The notes below the pieces were generated by a model. That model ran no database searches. It was not told the origin of the DNA and saw only the letters and a program-made list of their open reading frames with translations. The position numbers and the translations under genes were made by a program. Positions 8,334-17,910 of a stretch of 64,000 nucleotides of DNA are shown piece after piece; within the stretch, counting starts at the first letter, position 1, and each line of letters starts with the position of its first letter. Location: positions 1,426,001 to 1,490,000 of the forward strand of contig NZ_CP118158.1 in NCBI RefSeq assembly GCF_028747785.1, given 5' to 3'. Source of the stretch: Halosimplex aquaticum. Its GTDB lineage: Archaea > Halobacteriota > Halobacteria > Halobacteriales > Haloarculaceae.

Positions 8334-9809
8334 ATGGCAGACGTCTTCGAGGTCGACCGCTACGACGCCGCCGGGCGGCTGGGCGAACTGGAGGTGCCCC
8401 GCGCCGGCGTCACGGTCGAGACGCCCGCGCTCCTCCCGGTCATCAACCCGCATCTCCAGACCGTCACGCCCGCGCAGCTCGAATCCGAGTTCGGCGCGGA
8501 GATCCTCATCACCAACAGTTACGTCCTCTACGGCAGCGACGACCTGCGCGACCCCGTCGAACAGCAGGGGCTCCACGACTTGCTCGACTTCTCGGGCGCA
8601 ATCGTCACCGACTCCGGCTCCTTCCAGCTCGCCGAGTACGGCGAGATCGACGTGACGACCGAGGAGATCCTGGAGTTCCAGCACCGGATCGGCTCGGACA
8701 TCGGGACGCCCGTCGACATCCCGACGCCGCCGGACGCGTCGCGCGAGCAGGCAGAGAGCGAACTCGCGACCACCCAGGACCGACTGGCGACCGCCGCCGA
8801 GGTCGACACCGGCGACATGCTCGTCAACGCGCCCGTCCAGGGGTCGACCTACCCCGGCCTTCGCGAGGAAGCCGGGGCTCACGCCGCCGAGTCGGGACTC
8901 GACGTCTTCCCGGTCGGCGCGGTCGTCCCGATGATGAACGAGTACCGCTACGCGGACCTCGTGGACATCGTCGCCGCCGCCAAGCGCGGCCTCCCCGAGA
9001 GCGCGCCGGTCCACCTGTTCGGCGCCGGCCACCCCATGATGTTCGCGCTCGCCGTCGCACTCGGATGCGATCTCTTCGACTCGGCGGCCTACGCCATCTA
9101 CGCCCGCGACGACCGCTACATGACCGTCCGGACGACCGAACACCTCGAAGACCTGGAGTACTTCCCCTGCTCCTGTCCGGTCTGTACGAGCCACACGCCC
9201 GCCGAACTCAAGGCGATGGACGGCGAGGAGCGCGAGCGCCTGCTCGCCGAGCACAACCTCCACGTCTCCTACGGCGAGTTGCGGACCATCAAGCAGGCCA
9301 TCCGCCGGGGGAGTCTGATGGAACTCGTCGAGGCGCGCGCCCGGAGCCACCCGGCGATGCTCGACGGCTACCGCGCCCTGCTCGACCACACCGCGCAACT
9401 GGAGCGGACCGACCCCGTCTCCAAGGACACGTTCTTCCACCTCTCCGGCGAGAGCGCCCAGCGACCCGAAGTCCTGCGTCACCGCCGGCGCCTCGACCGC
9501 CTCGAACCGCGCGGCGATTCGATCCTGCTGACCGAGGGCAACGACGCCGACGGCTTCGACGAGTGCTGGTCGGTTCGGCCGCCGTTCGGCCCGTTCCCCC
9601 GCGCGCTCGCCGACGGCTATCCCCTCACCGCACAGGTCCCCGAGCGCCTCGACACCCCGGCCTACGAGGCCGCCGCGGCGGGCGTCCGTCGACTCGTCGA
9701 GGCCCACCCGGACACCGCGTTCACGCTCGCGCACGACGACTGGCCGACGAGCGCGCTCGCCGACGTTCCCGAGCGCGTCGAACTGTGGAATCTGAAGAGC
9801 GACGAATAG
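8334..9809 (+). CDS. tgtA: Archaeosine tRNA-guanine(15) transglycosylase
   Basis: The 491-residue enzyme swaps guanine-15 of archaeal tRNAs for preQ0, the first tRNA-level step of archaeosine synthesis. Visible hallmarks are [12 protein letters not shown] with the catalytic Asp region, [14 protein letters not shown] and [15 protein letters not shown] in the base pocket, and the zinc site PCSCPVC followed by a His in AEHNLHVSY. The C-terminal part is the shorter haloarchaeal form without a PUA domain. The partner archaeosine synthase (ArcS/TgtA2), often near in halophiles, is not in the window. ATG 8334 gives the normal N terminus [11 protein letters not shown]. Confidence 0.95.
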   Translation: MADVFEVDRYDAAGRLGELEVPRAGVTVETPALLPVINPHLQTVTPAQLESEFGAEILITNSYVLYGSDDLRDPVEQQGLHDLLDFSGAIVTDSGSFQLAEYGEIDVTTEEILEFQHRIGSDIGTPVDIPTPPDASREQAESELATTQDRLATAAEVDTGDMLVNAPVQGSTYPGLREEAGAHAAESGLDVFPVGAVVPMMNEYRYADLVDIVAAAKRGLPESAPVHLFGAGHPMMFALAVALGCDLFDSAAYAIYARDDRYMTVRTTEHLEDLEYFPCSCPVCTSHTPAELKAMDGEERERLLAEHNLHVSYGELRTIKQAIRRGSLMELVEARARSHPAMLDGYRALLDHTAQLERTDPVSKDTFFHLSGESAQRPEVLRHRRRLDRLEPRGDSILLTEGNDADGFDECWSVRPPFGPFPRALADGYPLTAQVPERLDTPAYEAAAAGVRRLVEAHPDTAFTLAHDDWPTSALADVPERVELWNLKSDE

Positions 9810-10058
9810 CCTCTGGATTTCTGCCGTGGCGTGCGCTGTCGCGGCCTCCGTGCCGCGACGAAGCCGCGCGAGGGATGAGCGATGGAGCGAAGCGACTGAG
9901 CGAATCGGCTGGGGAGGCGTGAGGTGCGGTGCTGTCCGGTCGTTATCATAGTGTCCTGGCGAGCGAAGCGCGCCGAGGGCTTTCAGCGCTTGCTGTCACC
10001 CTCTCCAACTGCGGTTTCCGACAGAAAGACTACAACGGTCACTTTTGGGGATCTGTCC

Positions 10059-10193
10059 GTGAGCGACTTCGTAACGCCGTCTACCGGTCCGGACCAGTGG
10101 TTCGTCGCGACGCTGGTCCTGCTGTTCGCGATCTACTACGCGAAGCAGCTACTCGAACGGACACGAACGCGGCTCCGTGAGGAACGGGAGTAG
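10059..10193 (+). CDS. Very small single-helix membrane protein
   Basis: A GTG at 10059 opens a 44-residue frame with one hydrophobic helix (WFVATLVLLFAIYYAKQLL) followed by a strongly charged tail (ERTRTRLREERE), a common shape for haloarchaeal membrane microproteins. The start could lie further upstream. It is followed 44 bp later by the gene at 10238. No function can be given. Confidence 0.5.
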   Translation: MSDFVTPSTGPDQWFVATLVLLFAIYYAKQLLERTRTRLREERE

Positions 10194-10237
10194 CGGACGC
10201 CCCACGTTTTACGCTCTGGCCGCTCGTCCTGTCAGCT

Positions 10238-10663
10238 ATGGAAATCGACGACGGGATCGCTCGGGTCGAGTTCCTCGACGCGGTTCCCAAACACCGGTGG
10301 CCGGAATCGGAGACGGACGACGCGACGATCGATTTCGATGCCGGAGAAGGCCGGATCGTCGTCCTCGGGCGCGTCAAAAACGGCGACCTCCGACACGACC
10401 TCGTCTGTGACTCCCTGGCCCTTCAGACGGATCAGCGAGGAACGCTGGAGGTGACGATCCGCATCGACGAGGACGACCAGGATTCGGATCTCGTGATGGG
10501 GAACACCGAGACGTTCCACTACCGACTGCTCGTCGAGTTCGACGACGCCCTCCCGGGCGAGTACGTGGTCCGCCACCTCGACGAGAACGGCGACCAGCAG
10601 TTCGAGATTAAGGAGATTCTGATGGTCGACCCGACGGACTACCAGGGGCGGAACCGGGAGTGA
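10238..10663 (+). CDS. Conserved hypothetical protein, all-beta
   Basis: The 141-residue soluble, acidic protein is predicted to be mainly strands (IARVEFLDAVPKHRW, GRIVVLGRVKNGDLRHDLVCDSLALQT, LEVTIRIDEDD, YRLLVEFDDALPGEYVVRHL). No signal peptide, metal site or catalytic motif is visible. It may be an immunoglobulin-like or jelly-roll domain. I do not recognise the family. Confidence 0.7.
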   Translation: MEIDDGIARVEFLDAVPKHRWPESETDDATIDFDAGEGRIVVLGRVKNGDLRHDLVCDSLALQTDQRGTLEVTIRIDEDDQDSDLVMGNTETFHYRLLVEFDDALPGEYVVRHLDENGDQQFEIKEILMVDPTDYQGRNRE

Positions 10664-10678
10664 CGTGCCCGCCCCGAC

Positions 10679-11518
10679 TCAAAACGAGATCAGTCGTTCG
10701 TCGCTCGCGCCCTCGGCGGTGTAGCCGCCGACGACGGCGTTGAGCGCGCCCCCGAGCAGGAGGACGAATCCGCTGAAGTACAGCCACGTCGCGAGCAGGA
10801 GGACGCCGCTGACGACGCCGAACGCCTCGGACTGGAGGACGAACCGGACGTAGAACTGGAACAGCGCCTGCAGCGCCGCCCAGCCGACGGCCGCGAGGGC
10901 GACGCCGGGGACGACCTCTCGCCACCCGAGCGACACCTCCGGGAACACGTAGTACATGGGGAACAGGACGACGGCGAGGCCCACGGTGAGGAGGACGAAC
11001 CCGACGACGCCGGACAGCGGGACTCGCGCCGGGAGGAGGACCCGCTGCCAGGCGATCGCGATGGCGACGAGCGAGACGGCGAGCGCCCCGAGGACGACGC
11101 CGGCGTCGCGCAGTTGGTCGGGCAGAGTCGCCCCGCGTTCGACGCCGTAGAGGTCGGTGAACGCCTTGTCGAACCCGTTGAAGACGGCGACCGACCCGAA
11201 TCCGAGGACGGCCACGCCCACGATCGAGTTACCCCGGTTGCTCACGGCGGTTCGGACGGCCGTCCGGACGAGGTCGCGCGCGTCCGCCGGGAGCCGGCCG
11301 ACCGTAATCGTCAGCAGGCGGCTGGTCACGTCCGTCCCGCCGACCGTCGCCGCGAGGACGACCAGCAGGAAGAGCAACGGCAGGAGCGAGATGAACGCCT
11401 GATAGGCGATCGCGCCCGCCATGAACGGCACGTCGGTCGCCAGCGCGTGGCGGACGACCGTCCGCGCCAGTTCCACCGGCCGGTCGAGCGACCGGCTCCG
11501 GGAGTCGTGTTCGCCCAT
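10679..11518 (-). CDS. YihY/BrkB-family inner membrane protein
   Basis: The 279-residue protein has six hydrophobic segments and the family opening: a short basic N terminus, then DVPFMAGAIAYQAFISLLPLLFLLVVLA, which matches the conserved entry of the YihY/BrkB (formerly RNase BN-like) family. The C-terminal SGVLLLATWLYFSGFVLLLGGALNAVVG segment also fits. The family's function is unsettled; transport or envelope roles have been suggested. It is followed on the same strand by the DCC-family gene, with its own start at 11518 (MGEHDSRS). Confidence 0.9.
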   Translation of the reverse strand: MGEHDSRSRSLDRPVELARTVVRHALATDVPFMAGAIAYQAFISLLPLLFLLVVLAATVGGTDVTSRLLTITVGRLPADARDLVRTAVRTAVSNRGNSIVGVAVLGFGSVAVFNGFDKAFTDLYGVERGATLPDQLRDAGVVLGALAVSLVAIAIAWQRVLLPARVPLSGVVGFVLLTVGLAVVLFPMYYVFPEVSLGWREVVPGVALAAVGWAALQALFQFYVRFVLQSEAFGVVSGVLLLATWLYFSGFVLLLGGALNAVVGGYTAEGASDERLISF

Positions 11519-11575
11519 GTCGGTCGTTGGGCTCCGGCGCTCTTCCGCGTTGCGCCGAGCGCTCGCTCCCGACGG

Positions 11576-12013
11576 CTACTCGGCGTCCATCGGGTCCATC
11601 TCGACGAATCGCTTCCGAATTTCGGGCGACGGGATCATGCACTGGGCCTTCTTGCCGAAGACGGCGTACCGGTGGCTCGCCACGGCGTCGTAGGCGGCGT
11701 CGCGGAGCGGGCCCGGCACGACCCGCAACGCGCCGGCCAGCGACCACGGGAACTCCAGCCGACTGGCGACCCGCAGCGCGGCCTCGGACTTCGTGTAGTA
11801 GTCGTCGCCCTCGACGAGGACGAACGTCCCGAAGTCGTAGTCGTCGAAGCCAACGTCCGAGAGCAGCGCCTCGGCGGCCTCGGACTGCAGCGGCGCGAAG
11901 CGGAACACCCCCTCCGGGTCGTGGTCGATGACGAACTGTATCGACCCGTTACAGAGGTTGCAGACGCCGTCGAACAACAGGATCGGCTTGTCCCGCGGGA
12001 TCGCTGTCGTCAT
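11576..12013 (-). CDS. Thiol-disulfide oxidoreductase of the DCC family (DUF393)
   Basis: The 145-residue protein has the hallmark FDGVCNLCNGSIQFVIDHD with a CxxC redox pair near residues 18-21, and the later pattern RYAVFGKKAQCMIPSPEIRKRF. DCC proteins are predicted thioredoxin-fold oxidoreductases, with no firm substrate known. It lies 57 bp upstream of the YihY/BrkB gene on the same strand, so the two may be co-transcribed. Confidence 0.9.
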   Translation of the reverse strand: MTTAIPRDKPILLFDGVCNLCNGSIQFVIDHDPEGVFRFAPLQSEAAEALLSDVGFDDYDFGTFVLVEGDDYYTKSEAALRVASRLEFPWSLAGALRVVPGPLRDAAYDAVASHRYAVFGKKAQCMIPSPEIRKRFVEMDPMDAE

Positions 12014-12074
12014 CGCCTGGACCTACGCATCCGGGGCACTTCAAGGGCCGTCCGCCGGTCGGAGCGGTCCGCGA

Positions 12075-12599
12075 CTACTCCGCGGGACACTGCGATTGGA
12101 AGGGGCCCTCGTCGTTCTCCCGGAGTCGCGCGCCGGCCGACGGCGTGTCGGTCGCGCCGCCGACCTCCCGCGCCTGCCTGTCGCTGCCGAAGTCGACTTC
12201 CGCCCAGGCGCAGCGGCCGCGGCGCCAGCCGCCGTCGGGGAGCGTCGCGTCGACGCCGAGCGACCCGTCGGCCACGCTCGCCTGCAGGCGGTAGCTCCCG
12301 GGTTCGCCCGACCAGTCCCGGGCGATCCCCGCCGTGTCGTCAGAGGCGACGGTCGTGGTCGTCGCGAACGCCTCCGAGCCGTCGATCGAGAGCGTCAGTT
12401 CGACCTCGATGGACTCGCTCGTCCAGTTGTAGAGCTGGACGCCGGTGAGGACGACGGTGTCTCGGCCGCCCCCGCCGAGGCCGAGACAGCCGCCGACGGC
12501 TACCGGTGCGGCGAGCGCACCGAGCGCGGCCCGGCGACTGAGTTCCCGCGGCGAGCGGTCGCCACCGCCGATCGCCCGATCTGTCTCTCCGTCCGTCAC
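12075..12599 (-). CDS. Tat-exported lipoprotein of unknown function
   Basis: A GTG at 12599 is preceded by a strong GGAGGT ribosome-binding site about seven bases upstream, so it is chosen over an in-frame TTG at 12626. The 174-residue product has a twin-arginine signal (LSRRAALGALAAP) and a lipobox (VGGC). The mature part is mostly beta (VVLTGVQLYNWTSESIEVELTLSIDG, GSYRLQASV) and resembles the small immunoglobulin-like surface lipoproteins of haloarchaea. No enzyme motif is visible. Confidence 0.75.
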   Translation of the reverse strand: MTDGETDRAIGGGDRSPRELSRRAALGALAAPVAVGGCLGLGGGGRDTVVLTGVQLYNWTSESIEVELTLSIDGSEAFATTTTVASDDTAGIARDWSGEPGSYRLQASVADGSLGVDATLPDGGWRRGRCAWAEVDFGSDRQAREVGGATDTPSAGARLRENDEGPFQSQCPAE

Positions 12600-12796
12600 G
12601 CGCCGACCTCCCTTGCTCGACGGCAATTGCGGCGTGAGTCCACCTGCGCGCTGACCGGCACCCCAGACATGTCATCGAGAGATCGAACGGTCCGCCCCTA
12701 AGGATTTCGCCCGGGTCCCGCTCGCAGGCCCGCGCGCGGTCCCGGGTCGCGGACCCGGCCGAGCGTTTATGCCGCGCGGCGGCGACGGACCGGTCG

Positions 12797-13207
12797 ATGC
12801 GCGTAGTCTCGGTCGAGGAGTTCGTTGCGGCCACGCCGGCGGAAGTCAGCCGCGCGCTCGCGCCGGGCGTCGTCGTCGAGTACGAGGGGAGTTTCGACGT
12901 GATCGAGGTCGACGAGCGCGACGAGGCGACCGTCGTGACCGCGGGCGCCCGCGGCGTCGGCGTCTCGCTCCGGTTCGAACGCCGCGACGGCGGACTGCGC
13001 TACGAGCAGGTCGGCGACGCCGGTCCCTTCGAAGAGATGTGGACCGACATCTCATGGGAACCGGAGGACGAGGGGACCCGCGTCGCCGCACGCTCGGGCG
13101 TCGGACTCGGCCTCCCGTTCCCGGCGCTCACCGACCGCGTCGCCGCCTGGAAGCGACGGGGCGAACTCGACCGGGCGCTCGATCGGCTGGCGACCGACCT
13201 CGAATAG
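12797..13207 (+). CDS. SRPBCC (START-like) domain protein
   Basis: The 136 residues show the helix-grip layout of polyketide-cyclase/SRPBCC proteins: a first helix EEFVAATPAEVSRALAPG, alternating strands with VIEVDERDEATVVTAG and RYEQVGDAGPFEEMWTDISWEPEDEGTRVAARSGVG, and a long C-terminal helix. Such proteins bind hydrophobic ligands. No ligand can be named. The start is the ATG at 12797. Confidence 0.75.
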   Translation: MRVVSVEEFVAATPAEVSRALAPGVVVEYEGSFDVIEVDERDEATVVTAGARGVGVSLRFERRDGGLRYEQVGDAGPFEEMWTDISWEPEDEGTRVAARSGVGLGLPFPALTDRVAAWKRRGELDRALDRLATDLE

Positions 13208-13325
13208 CCGCAGGGATCCGCGGTCGCATGCCGGGACGCTTCGGCCGGATCTCCGCCGGTCGTGCGAACGAGTCGCACGACCGGCCGGACATTTACGGTC
13301 CCGCCGGTCGCAGGTCGACACGCCC

Positions 13326-13550
13326 ATGGGTGTGCTCACCACAGTCAAGGAGCTGTTCGCGGCCTCGACCCGGAATCCGAACCGGGGCGGGGATCCCACC
13401 CGCGAATCCGAGGGGGCCTACTGGTGTCACGACTGCGGCGAGCGGGTGCTCGATCTGGATGTCGACGGCGACGACGCGCCCGACTGTCCCGAATGCGGGG
13501 AGGCGATGACGTTCGAGCGGTCCGCCGCGTCGACCGGGTGCGCCTGCTGA
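13326..13550 (+). CDS. Small zinc-ribbon protein
   Basis: The 74-residue protein contains two CxxC pairs, WCHDCGERV and CPECGEAM, which make one zinc ribbon, plus a Cys-rich C terminus (TGCAC). Single zinc-ribbon proteins of this size are abundant in haloarchaea, where loss of one may affect growth or biofilm formation, but no specific role can be read here. ATG 13326. Confidence 0.8.
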   Translation: MGVLTTVKELFAASTRNPNRGGDPTRESEGAYWCHDCGERVLDLDVDGDDAPDCPECGEAMTFERSAASTGCAC

Positions 13551-13657
13551 TCGGGTCTCGACGGGGAGACGGCGAATCGGTCCGCAGCGCTCGCCGGCGG
13601 AGTCGACCGCGGCGGTCCGCTGTAACCTTTAGGTCTCGCGGTGTGTATGGAATAATC

Positions 13658-13972
13658 ATGACTGACGAAGGGCGACCGCTCCATCGGCGCATCGAGTCGT
13701 TCCGGACGTGGGTCGAGGAGTGGCTGCACGGGCTCTACCACGGGATGATCGAGCACCCCTCCTTCGAGAAGATAGAGAAGGAGGCCGAGGACGTCGAGGA
13801 CACGTTCCTCTTCGCGTGTTTCGCCGACGCCTTCGGCATCCCCAGTCCGGTGTCGTACTACACGGTCGAACTGCTCCCGTACCTCGCCGACGAGTTCGAG
13901 GGCTGGGAGCGGCGGATGTGGGACCGCGACTCTTTGCTCGAACGCAAGGGCCAGCAGTACCACTTCCACTGA
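13658..13972 (+). CDS. Conserved hypothetical protein upstream of an ArsA-type ATPase
   Basis: The 104-residue soluble protein (MTDEGRPLHRRIESFRTWVEEWLHGLYHGMIEH, ending ERKGQQYHFH) is predicted to be helical. It ends 10 bp before the ArsA/Get3-like ATPase and probably shares its transcript. No known motif was seen. A functional link to the ATPase is inference from spacing. The AT-rich stretch GTGTGTATGGAATAATC just upstream is a likely promoter with a short leader. Confidence 0.75.
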   Translation: MTDEGRPLHRRIESFRTWVEEWLHGLYHGMIEHPSFEKIEKEAEDVEDTFLFACFADAFGIPSPVSYYTVELLPYLADEFEGWERRMWDRDSLLERKGQQYHFH

Positions 13973-13982
13973 TGCGGGGGGA

Positions 13983-14933
13983 GTGACCGTGGAGAAGTTC
14001 GTCTTCTTCGGCGGCAAGGGCGGCGTCGGCAAGACGACCGTCTCCTGTGCGTACGCGCTCAAGTGCGCGAACGCGGGCCAGCGGACCCTCGTCGTCTCGA
14101 CGGACCCGGCCCACAGCACGTCGGACGTCTTCGACCAGCAGTTCGGCGACGACCCGGCCGCCGTCGACGGCCACGAGAACCTCTGGGCGATGGAGATCGA
14201 CCCCGACCAGGAGGTCGAGCGGCACATGCAGGACATCAGGCGGCGGATGACCGAGCAGGTCAGCGCCGCCATCGTCAACGAGATCGACCGCCAGATCGAA
14301 CTCGCCCACCGCACGCCCGGCGCCTACGAGGCGGCGCTGTTCGACCGGTTCATCCAGGTGATGCGCGAGGCGGACGACTTCGACCGCGTCGTCTTCGACA
14401 CCTCGCCGACCGGCGGGACCCTCCGCCTGCTCGCGCTCCCCGACTTTCTGGGCGAGTGGATCGAGCGCCTGGTACAGAAGCGCGCGAAGTCGGTCGACCT
14501 CTTCGAGAAGGCCGCCATCGGCGAAAAGGAGGCCCGCCGGAAGATCGACGAGGACCCGCTTATCGCCCATCTGCAGGGCCGCAAGGAGACGTTCGAGTTC
14601 GCCGGACGGACGCTCCGCGAGGAGTCGGCCTTCTTCCTCGTGCTCAACCCCGACGAACTGTCCGTCCGCGAGACCGAGCGGTCCGTCGCGGAGATGGGCG
14701 ACCAGGGGCTCTCTGTCGACGGCCTCGTCGTCAACAAGGTCACGCCCGCGCCGGACGACGACGACCGGGGCCGCGGCGGGCGCTACCTCCGCGACCGCGT
14801 CGCGACCGAGCGCGAGCGCATCGAACGGGTCCGCGAGGACTTCGACGAACCCGTCGTCGCCGAGATCGAGTCGCGCGTCCGCGAGGTGAAAGGCGACCTC
14901 CTCGCCGCGGTGGCCGCGGAACTGGAGATCTGA
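13983..14933 (+). CDS. ArsA/Get3-family P-loop ATPase
   Basis: The 316-residue single-domain ATPase has the deviant Walker A loop FFGGKGGVGKTT right at the start, DPAHSTSDVF (the A-loop/switch I segment), and FDTSPTGGTLRLLALPDFL in place of the common FDTAPTGHTLRLL. The family includes arsenite pump ATPases and Get3 factors that target tail-anchored membrane proteins. No arsB or arsenic gene is nearby, and no cysteine trio for metalloid binding is visible, so a Get3-like targeting role is more likely. The start is a GTG at 13983. Confidence 0.88.
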   Translation: MTVEKFVFFGGKGGVGKTTVSCAYALKCANAGQRTLVVSTDPAHSTSDVFDQQFGDDPAAVDGHENLWAMEIDPDQEVERHMQDIRRRMTEQVSAAIVNEIDRQIELAHRTPGAYEAALFDRFIQVMREADDFDRVVFDTSPTGGTLRLLALPDFLGEWIERLVQKRAKSVDLFEKAAIGEKEARRKIDEDPLIAHLQGRKETFEFAGRTLREESAFFLVLNPDELSVRETERSVAEMGDQGLSVDGLVVNKVTPAPDDDDRGRGGRYLRDRVATERERIERVREDFDEPVVAEIESRVREVKGDLLAAVAAELEI

Positions 14934-15104
14934 CTCGAACCGCCACCCCGTCCGCTGTCGGTCCGACTTGATCGCCAGCCACCGCAAGGTTCTGACCGGT
15001 CACTTCCCCGCTCATCGACCGAAACCGGAGACTGCGCCAGATTACTGTCAATGGCTAATATAGTACCTAGATTTATTATAGATTAGTAACTATAATACAA
15101 TGCC

Positions 15105-15881
15105 ATGTCAGATGGCAACAACCTCGCAGGGACGTGGAGTAGACGAGACGTGATCAAGCACGGTGCGATCGGGGGGCTGAGTCTCACCGGCGCGACGAGC
15201 CTGCTCGGGGGCGAAGCGAGCGCGGGGACTCGTTCGTGCGACTGTGACCTCGACGGGAAAAGCGACAAAGCGGACCTCGACGGATTTTCGAGCGACAACC
15301 AGTTCACCTTCGAGCTGGCGGTCGCGCGTCGGCAGGAGACCACCGACAACATGAATCCGGTCGGCATCCTCTGGGGGGTCGACATCAACGTTCCCGACAT
15401 GACCTGGCACGAGGTCCGGGGACTGGACATCGGGGTCGAACCGGTCGGGGACAACCCGATGGACGCGGCGTTCCACTCCCACGACCTCTGGGGGGAAGGG
15501 GGCGATCAGGACGCGCCGTACCCGCTGGAAGTCGCGATGACCGGTGCGAGTTACGCGCTCGAACCGCTGACTGCGCTCACCGTCATCCCGGGGCCGGAGG
15601 GGACCTCTTCGAGCTACAGCGACGACAAGTCGTCGATCACCGCCGACTGGGGGACGGTGAAGGGGTCGTCCGGGCAACCGACGTGCCGACACGGGGGGAT
15701 TAACGCGTCGCTAGCGTTCGATGACGAGAACGTCTACGACAATCCCGACCCGGAACCGGGAACGTACTCGTACAAGGCCACCGCCAATGGAAGCCTCCAC
15801 TGGGTCGGCTACTCCGGCGAGTCACGGACCGACCAGTTCGACCTGGCCGTCAACTTCGATATCGAGTACGTCGAGGAGTGA
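15105..15881 (+). CDS. Tat-secreted protein of unknown function
   Basis: The 258-residue product has a twin-arginine signal (WSRRDVIKHGAIGGLSLTGA) with no lipobox cysteine, so it should be released outside the cell. The mature part is acidic and probably beta-rich, with segments GILWGVDINVPDMTWHEVRGLDIGVEPV and DQFDLAVNFDIEYVEE. A TATA-like stretch TTTATTATA at 15072-15080 lies about 25 bp before the ATG, which predicts a leaderless transcript. The promoter is far more AT-rich than its surroundings. I do not recognise a family. Confidence 0.75.
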   Translation: MSDGNNLAGTWSRRDVIKHGAIGGLSLTGATSLLGGEASAGTRSCDCDLDGKSDKADLDGFSSDNQFTFELAVARRQETTDNMNPVGILWGVDINVPDMTWHEVRGLDIGVEPVGDNPMDAAFHSHDLWGEGGDQDAPYPLEVAMTGASYALEPLTALTVIPGPEGTSSSYSDDKSSITADWGTVKGSSGQPTCRHGGINASLAFDDENVYDNPDPEPGTYSYKATANGSLHWVGYSGESRTDQFDLAVNFDIEYVEE

Positions 15882-16068
15882 GCGGCGCGACCGCCCACAC
15901 GCCGACTGGGCGGCGGGGTGGTCGGCCAAGCACCCGGACGCTGACTGCCGCGTCGCCCCACAGACGGCGTCTCCGTCGTCAATCACCGCTTTACCTGTAG
16001 AACCGCTCACAAACGCCCTCTAATCTTTAAGTATCTTTTACCACATTAGTAGGGTGGGGCACGATACC

Positions 16069-17910
16069 ATGGTGCAGGCAATATGGTTGGTGGTACTCGT
16101 TCTCGGGACGTTCAGCGCGGGGTATCTCGGGTACTCGAGGTATCTGGCGCAGTTCGTGGAACTCGACGAGGAGAACGAGACACCAGCCCACAAGTACGAG
16201 GACGGGCAGGAGTACGTGCCGTCGAAGAAGCCGGTTCTGTTGGGGCATCACTATTCGAGTATCGCGGGCGGCGCGCCGATCGTCGGGCCCATCACCGCGA
16301 CGGTGTGGTGGGGATGGGTCCCGGCGTTCCTGTGGGTCGCGATCGGCAACCCGCTGTTCGGCAGCGTCCACGACTTCATGTCGCTGTCGTCGTCGGTCCG
16401 CCACGACGGGAAGTCGATCGGGTACATCATCAGCGAGTACGTCGGGGAACGCGGCAAGCAGATGATCCTGTGGTTCGCGTTCCTGACGATCATCCTCGTC
16501 GTCGCGGTGTTCGCGCTGGTCGTCGCGCTCGTGTTCACCGCGTATCCGCAGTCGGCCACGGCGAGCGCCGTGTTCATCGCGCTCGCACTGGTGTTCGGCG
16601 TGTATCTCTATCAGCTGGACCTGCCGTTCATCCCCGGCGCCGTGGCGTTCGTCGCCGCGGTGTTCGCCGGCGTCTGGGTGGGCGTCCAGTACCCGGTCGC
16701 GCTCGTGCCGGGGGCCGGCCCCTTCGGCCCCTATCCGGAGGGGACGATCGTTCTGTTCGGCGGGCTCCCGTTCCCGGCGCTGCTGGGCGCCCCCAACATC
16801 GGCGCCTGGGTCCCGGTGGTCGCGCTGTACGCCTTCGTGGCGAGCGTGCTCCCCGTCTGGGTGCTGCTCCAGCCGCGGGACTTTCTCACCTCGAACCTGC
16901 TGTACGTCGGCGTCGGTGGGACGCTGCTCGCGGTGATCGTCGGGACGTTCACCGGCGCGGGCGAAACGCTCGCCATCGAGGCGCCGACGTTCACGACGTT
17001 CTGGGGCAACCCCGACCTCCCGGTCGCGGCGCCGCTGTTCCCGATCCTCTTCGTCACGATCGCCTGTGGCACCATCAGCGGGTTCCACTCGCTCGTGTCG
17101 TCGGGCACGACGGCGAAACAACTGGACAAGGAGACCGACGCCCGCCTCATCGGCTACGGCGGCATGCTCGGTGAAGGTCTACTTGCCACCGTCGCCATCG
17201 TCACCGTCGGCGTCGCGTTCTCGATCCCCGAGGGCAACTACTCGGGTATCGGGCTGGCGCTGCCGAACTTCGCGACCGGCGGCGGCCAGATCTGGAACGC
17301 CACCTTCGGGATCAGCGCGACGTTCGCCGCGACGTTCATGGGGCTCGTGCTGGTGAGCTTCCTGCTGACCAGCACCGACACGGCCGTCCGCCTCGGCCGG
17401 TACATGCTGGAAGAGATCGTCGGGTCCCCCGAGACCACCTACCAGGAGTACGCCACGAACCGCTACGTCAACTCCGCCGTACAGGTCATCCCGGCCTACA
17501 TCCTGGTGTCGTCGGGTCGCTGGGCAGACCTGTGGCCGCTGTTCGGCGGCGCCAACCAGACGCTCGCCGCGCTGGCGCTGCTCGTCGCCACCATCTGGCT
17601 CGCCAACTGGAACGACCGCAAACAGCTGCTCAGTACCGGCGTGCCGATGGCCATCATGCTCACCATGACGTCGCTGGCGCTCCTGTACCTCGCGCTCTAC
17701 CAGAACCTCTGGCAGAAGTTCATCCAGGGCGAGTGGGGCGTCGAGAACGTCACGATCTTCACCCAGATCACGGCCGCGATCCAGATCGCGATCGCGCTCG
17801 TGCTGGTGTATCTCGCGTGGTCGATATTCAAGATGGGCTACGACAACATCCGGGAGGTGAGAAGCGGGGGCGGCGCCCTCACCGGCGCGAGCGAACCCGG
17901 CGACGACTAG
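16069..17910 (+). CDS. CstA-family carbon starvation / peptide or pyruvate transporter
   Basis: The 613-residue, roughly 16-helix membrane protein matches CstA transporters: KKPVLLGHHYSSIAGGAPIVGP near residue 60 is the family hallmark, followed by GNPLFGSVHDFMSLSSSVRHDGKSIGYI and GFHSLVSSGTTAKQLDKE. CstA proteins import peptides or pyruvate when carbon is short. The ATG at 16069 is preferred over a GTG at 16054. Its last four bases (CTAG, 17907-17910) are also the stop of the convergent gene, so both stops sit in one palindromic tetramer. Confidence 0.92.
   Translation: MVQAIWLVVLVLGTFSAGYLGYSRYLAQFVELDEENETPAHKYEDGQEYVPSKKPVLLGHHYSSIAGGAPIVGPITATVWWGWVPAFLWVAIGNPLFGSVHDFMSLSSSVRHDGKSIGYIISEYVGERGKQMILWFAFLTIILVVAVFALVVALVFTAYPQSATASAVFIALALVFGVYLYQLDLPFIPGAVAFVAAVFAGVWVGVQYPVALVPGAGPFGPYPEGTIVLFGGLPFPALLGAPNIGAWVPVVALYAFVASVLPVWVLLQPRDFLTSNLLYVGVGGTLLAVIVGTFTGAGETLAIEAPTFTTFWGNPDLPVAAPLFPILFVTIACGTISGFHSLVSSGTTAKQLDKETDARLIGYGGMLGEGLLATVAIVTVGVAFSIPEGNYSGIGLALPNFATGGGQIWNATFGISATFAATFMGLVLVSFLLTSTDTAVRLGRYMLEEIVGSPETTYQEYATNRYVNSAVQVIPAYILVSSGRWADLWPLFGGANQTLAALALLVATIWLANWNDRKQLLSTGVPMAIMLTMTSLALLYLALYQNLWQKFIQGEWGVENVTIFTQITAAIQIAIALVLVYLAWSIFKMGYDNIREVRSGGGALTGASEPGDD

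Noticed and set aside
13983..14933. Calling the ATPase an arsenite pump subunit
   Set aside because: No arsenic genes nearby and no metalloid-binding cysteines seen; the ArsA/Get3 family name is safer.
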